NCBI GenBank assembly: GCA_023396795.1
Contig: JAEWUY010000090.1
Location: forward strand, 1 to 7,245
DNA: 7,245 nt
Source: Bacillota bacterium
GTDB lineage: Bacteria > Bacillota_I > Bacilli_A > RFN20 > CAG-826
Reading direction: 5' to 3'
A program made the translations under genes and the position numbers. Below, in pieces: positions 6,792 to 7,245 of this stretch (positions are counted from its first letter, which is position 1; each line of letters begins with the position of its first letter). A model generated the notes under the pieces. The model saw only the letters and a list, made by a program, of their open reading frames with translations. It did no database searches and was not told where the DNA came from.

Positions 6792-7245
6792 ATTTTGCAC
6801 TCCTTGGTCGAACATTTTAAAATGTTTGATCCAGCTTTGTCGTACAAAACTTCTGTCAAGTCAACGTCATAAAAATTGGCTAAATATTTAACGATCGCTG
6901 GTTGACAAAAACCGCCTTGGCATTTGCCAAAGCCAGCTCTTGTCCGCTTTTTGACGGCTTTCACAGTTCGCGGAGGAAGGCTCCGAGACATCAAATCATC
7001 TAATTCACCAAGTGAAATTTTTTCACAGTTGCATATAATTTGGCCAAAACGCGGATTTTGTTTGATTAGTTCGTTTTGTTCCGCAAGCGAAAGAGCCTTG
7101 AGATTTATGTAACGACGAACGCGAGGGTTAAAATTAGAATTTGGAACTAATTGTAATCTACTTTTAATTAGGTTTTCGACGACGTATTTAGCGATGGCAG
7201 GTGAAGAAGCTAAACCCGGCGATTCGATTCCGGCCACGTTAATAA
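6788..7245 (-). CDS. glpA: GlpA-like FAD-dependent glycerol-3-phosphate dehydrogenase, C-terminal part
   Basis: This is the last 151 residues of a larger protein whose 5' end lies beyond 7245. The reading frame runs open to the window edge, and the motif VAGIESPGLASSPAIA at the edge is the final FAD-binding stretch of the GlpA/GlpO-type family, so a start inside the window is not real. A BFD-like [2Fe-2S] domain follows: CNC (the IICNCEKI stretch) and CQGGFC (in GFGKCQGGFC), giving four cysteines in CxC...CxxxxC order about 35 residues apart. The family oxidises glycerol-3-phosphate to dihydroxyacetone phosphate through FAD; the iron-sulfur domain would carry electrons to a partner, here plausibly the next flavoprotein. 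The tail ends KCSTKECKI, with two more cysteines and the next gene's ribosome binding site. No membrane segment is visible. Other FAD oxidoreductases share this C-terminus, so the substrate is inferred from the neighbours. Confidence 0.8.
   Translation of the reverse strand, partial: INVAGIESPGLASSPAIAKYVVENLIKSRLQLVPNSNFNPRVRRYINLKALSLAEQNELIKQNPRFGQIICNCEKISLGELDDLMSRSLPPRTVKAVKKRTRAGFGKCQGGFCQPAIVKYLANFYDVDLTEVLYDKAGSNILKCSTKECKI
6800..6805 (-). promoter_or_regulatory. Ribosome binding site deciding the flavoprotein start
   Basis: AAGGAG within the last codons (Lys-Glu) of the GlpA-like gene lies 8 nt before the ATG at 6791. It supports this start over the longer one at 6815, and the ATGA overlap suggests coupled translation. 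Confidence 0.8.

Noticed and set aside
6792..6815. Longer flavoprotein start at 6815
   Set aside because: It has no Shine-Dalgarno, whereas the ATG at 6791 has AAGGAG at good spacing and overlaps the upstream stop as ATGA.
7235..7237. GTG start for the GlpA-like fragment
   Set aside because: The frame stays open to the window edge and the codon encodes the Val of a conserved FAD-binding motif, so it is internal.

Overview
All seven genes in this window lie on the minus strand, so transcription runs from position 7245 towards 1. Reading that way, they are: the 3' end of a GlpA-like glycerol-3-phosphate dehydrogenase, a partner FAD/NAD flavoprotein, a small four-cysteine DUF1667 protein, a YfcE-type metallophosphoesterase, an RNase J (J2-like) protein, the DNA translocase FtsK/SpoIIIE, and the 5' part of acpS (holo-ACP synthase). 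No RNA gene, mobile element, CRISPR array or gene-free stretch above 80 bases was seen.

The A+T-leaning sequence, strong AGGAGG-type Shine-Dalgarno sites, RNase J and a 4-TM FtsK/SpoIIIE point to a low-GC Bacillota, probably of the broad Bacilli/Erysipelotrichia type. TGA ends both flavoprotein genes where the next gene begins, and Trp is encoded by TGG. This is therefore the standard bacterial code and not the Mycoplasma code 4. The exact lineage cannot be fixed from this window.

Layout: 7245-4654 is a very tight block. glpA-like and the flavoprotein overlap by 4 nt, the flavoprotein and DUF1667 by 1-4 nt, DUF1667 and yfcE are 3 nt apart, and yfcE and rnjB 12 nt apart. An 80-nt intergenic region (2885-2964) follows, with a short perfect inverted repeat just after the rnjB stop and a consensus TATAAT box in front of ftsK. 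ftsK and acpS are 2 nt apart and probably co-transcribed.

Function: the first three proteins look like one glycerol-3-phosphate oxidation module: an FAD subunit with a BFD-like [2Fe-2S] domain, an NAD(P)-type flavoprotein, and a Cys4 accessory protein. YfcE and the RNase J2-like protein are nucleotide/RNA-processing enzymes carried on the same probable transcript. FtsK moves chromosomal DNA through the division septum, and AcpS activates acyl carrier protein for lipid synthesis.

The points most worth a second look are the loss of several catalytic or metal-site residues in the RNase J protein, the DUF1667/flavoprotein/GlpA trio, Shine-Dalgarno sites built into acidic C-terminal codons at four junctions, and substitutions in conserved FtsK motor and gamma-domain positions. 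I found no clear sign of a wholly new system; most of this is housekeeping chromosome.
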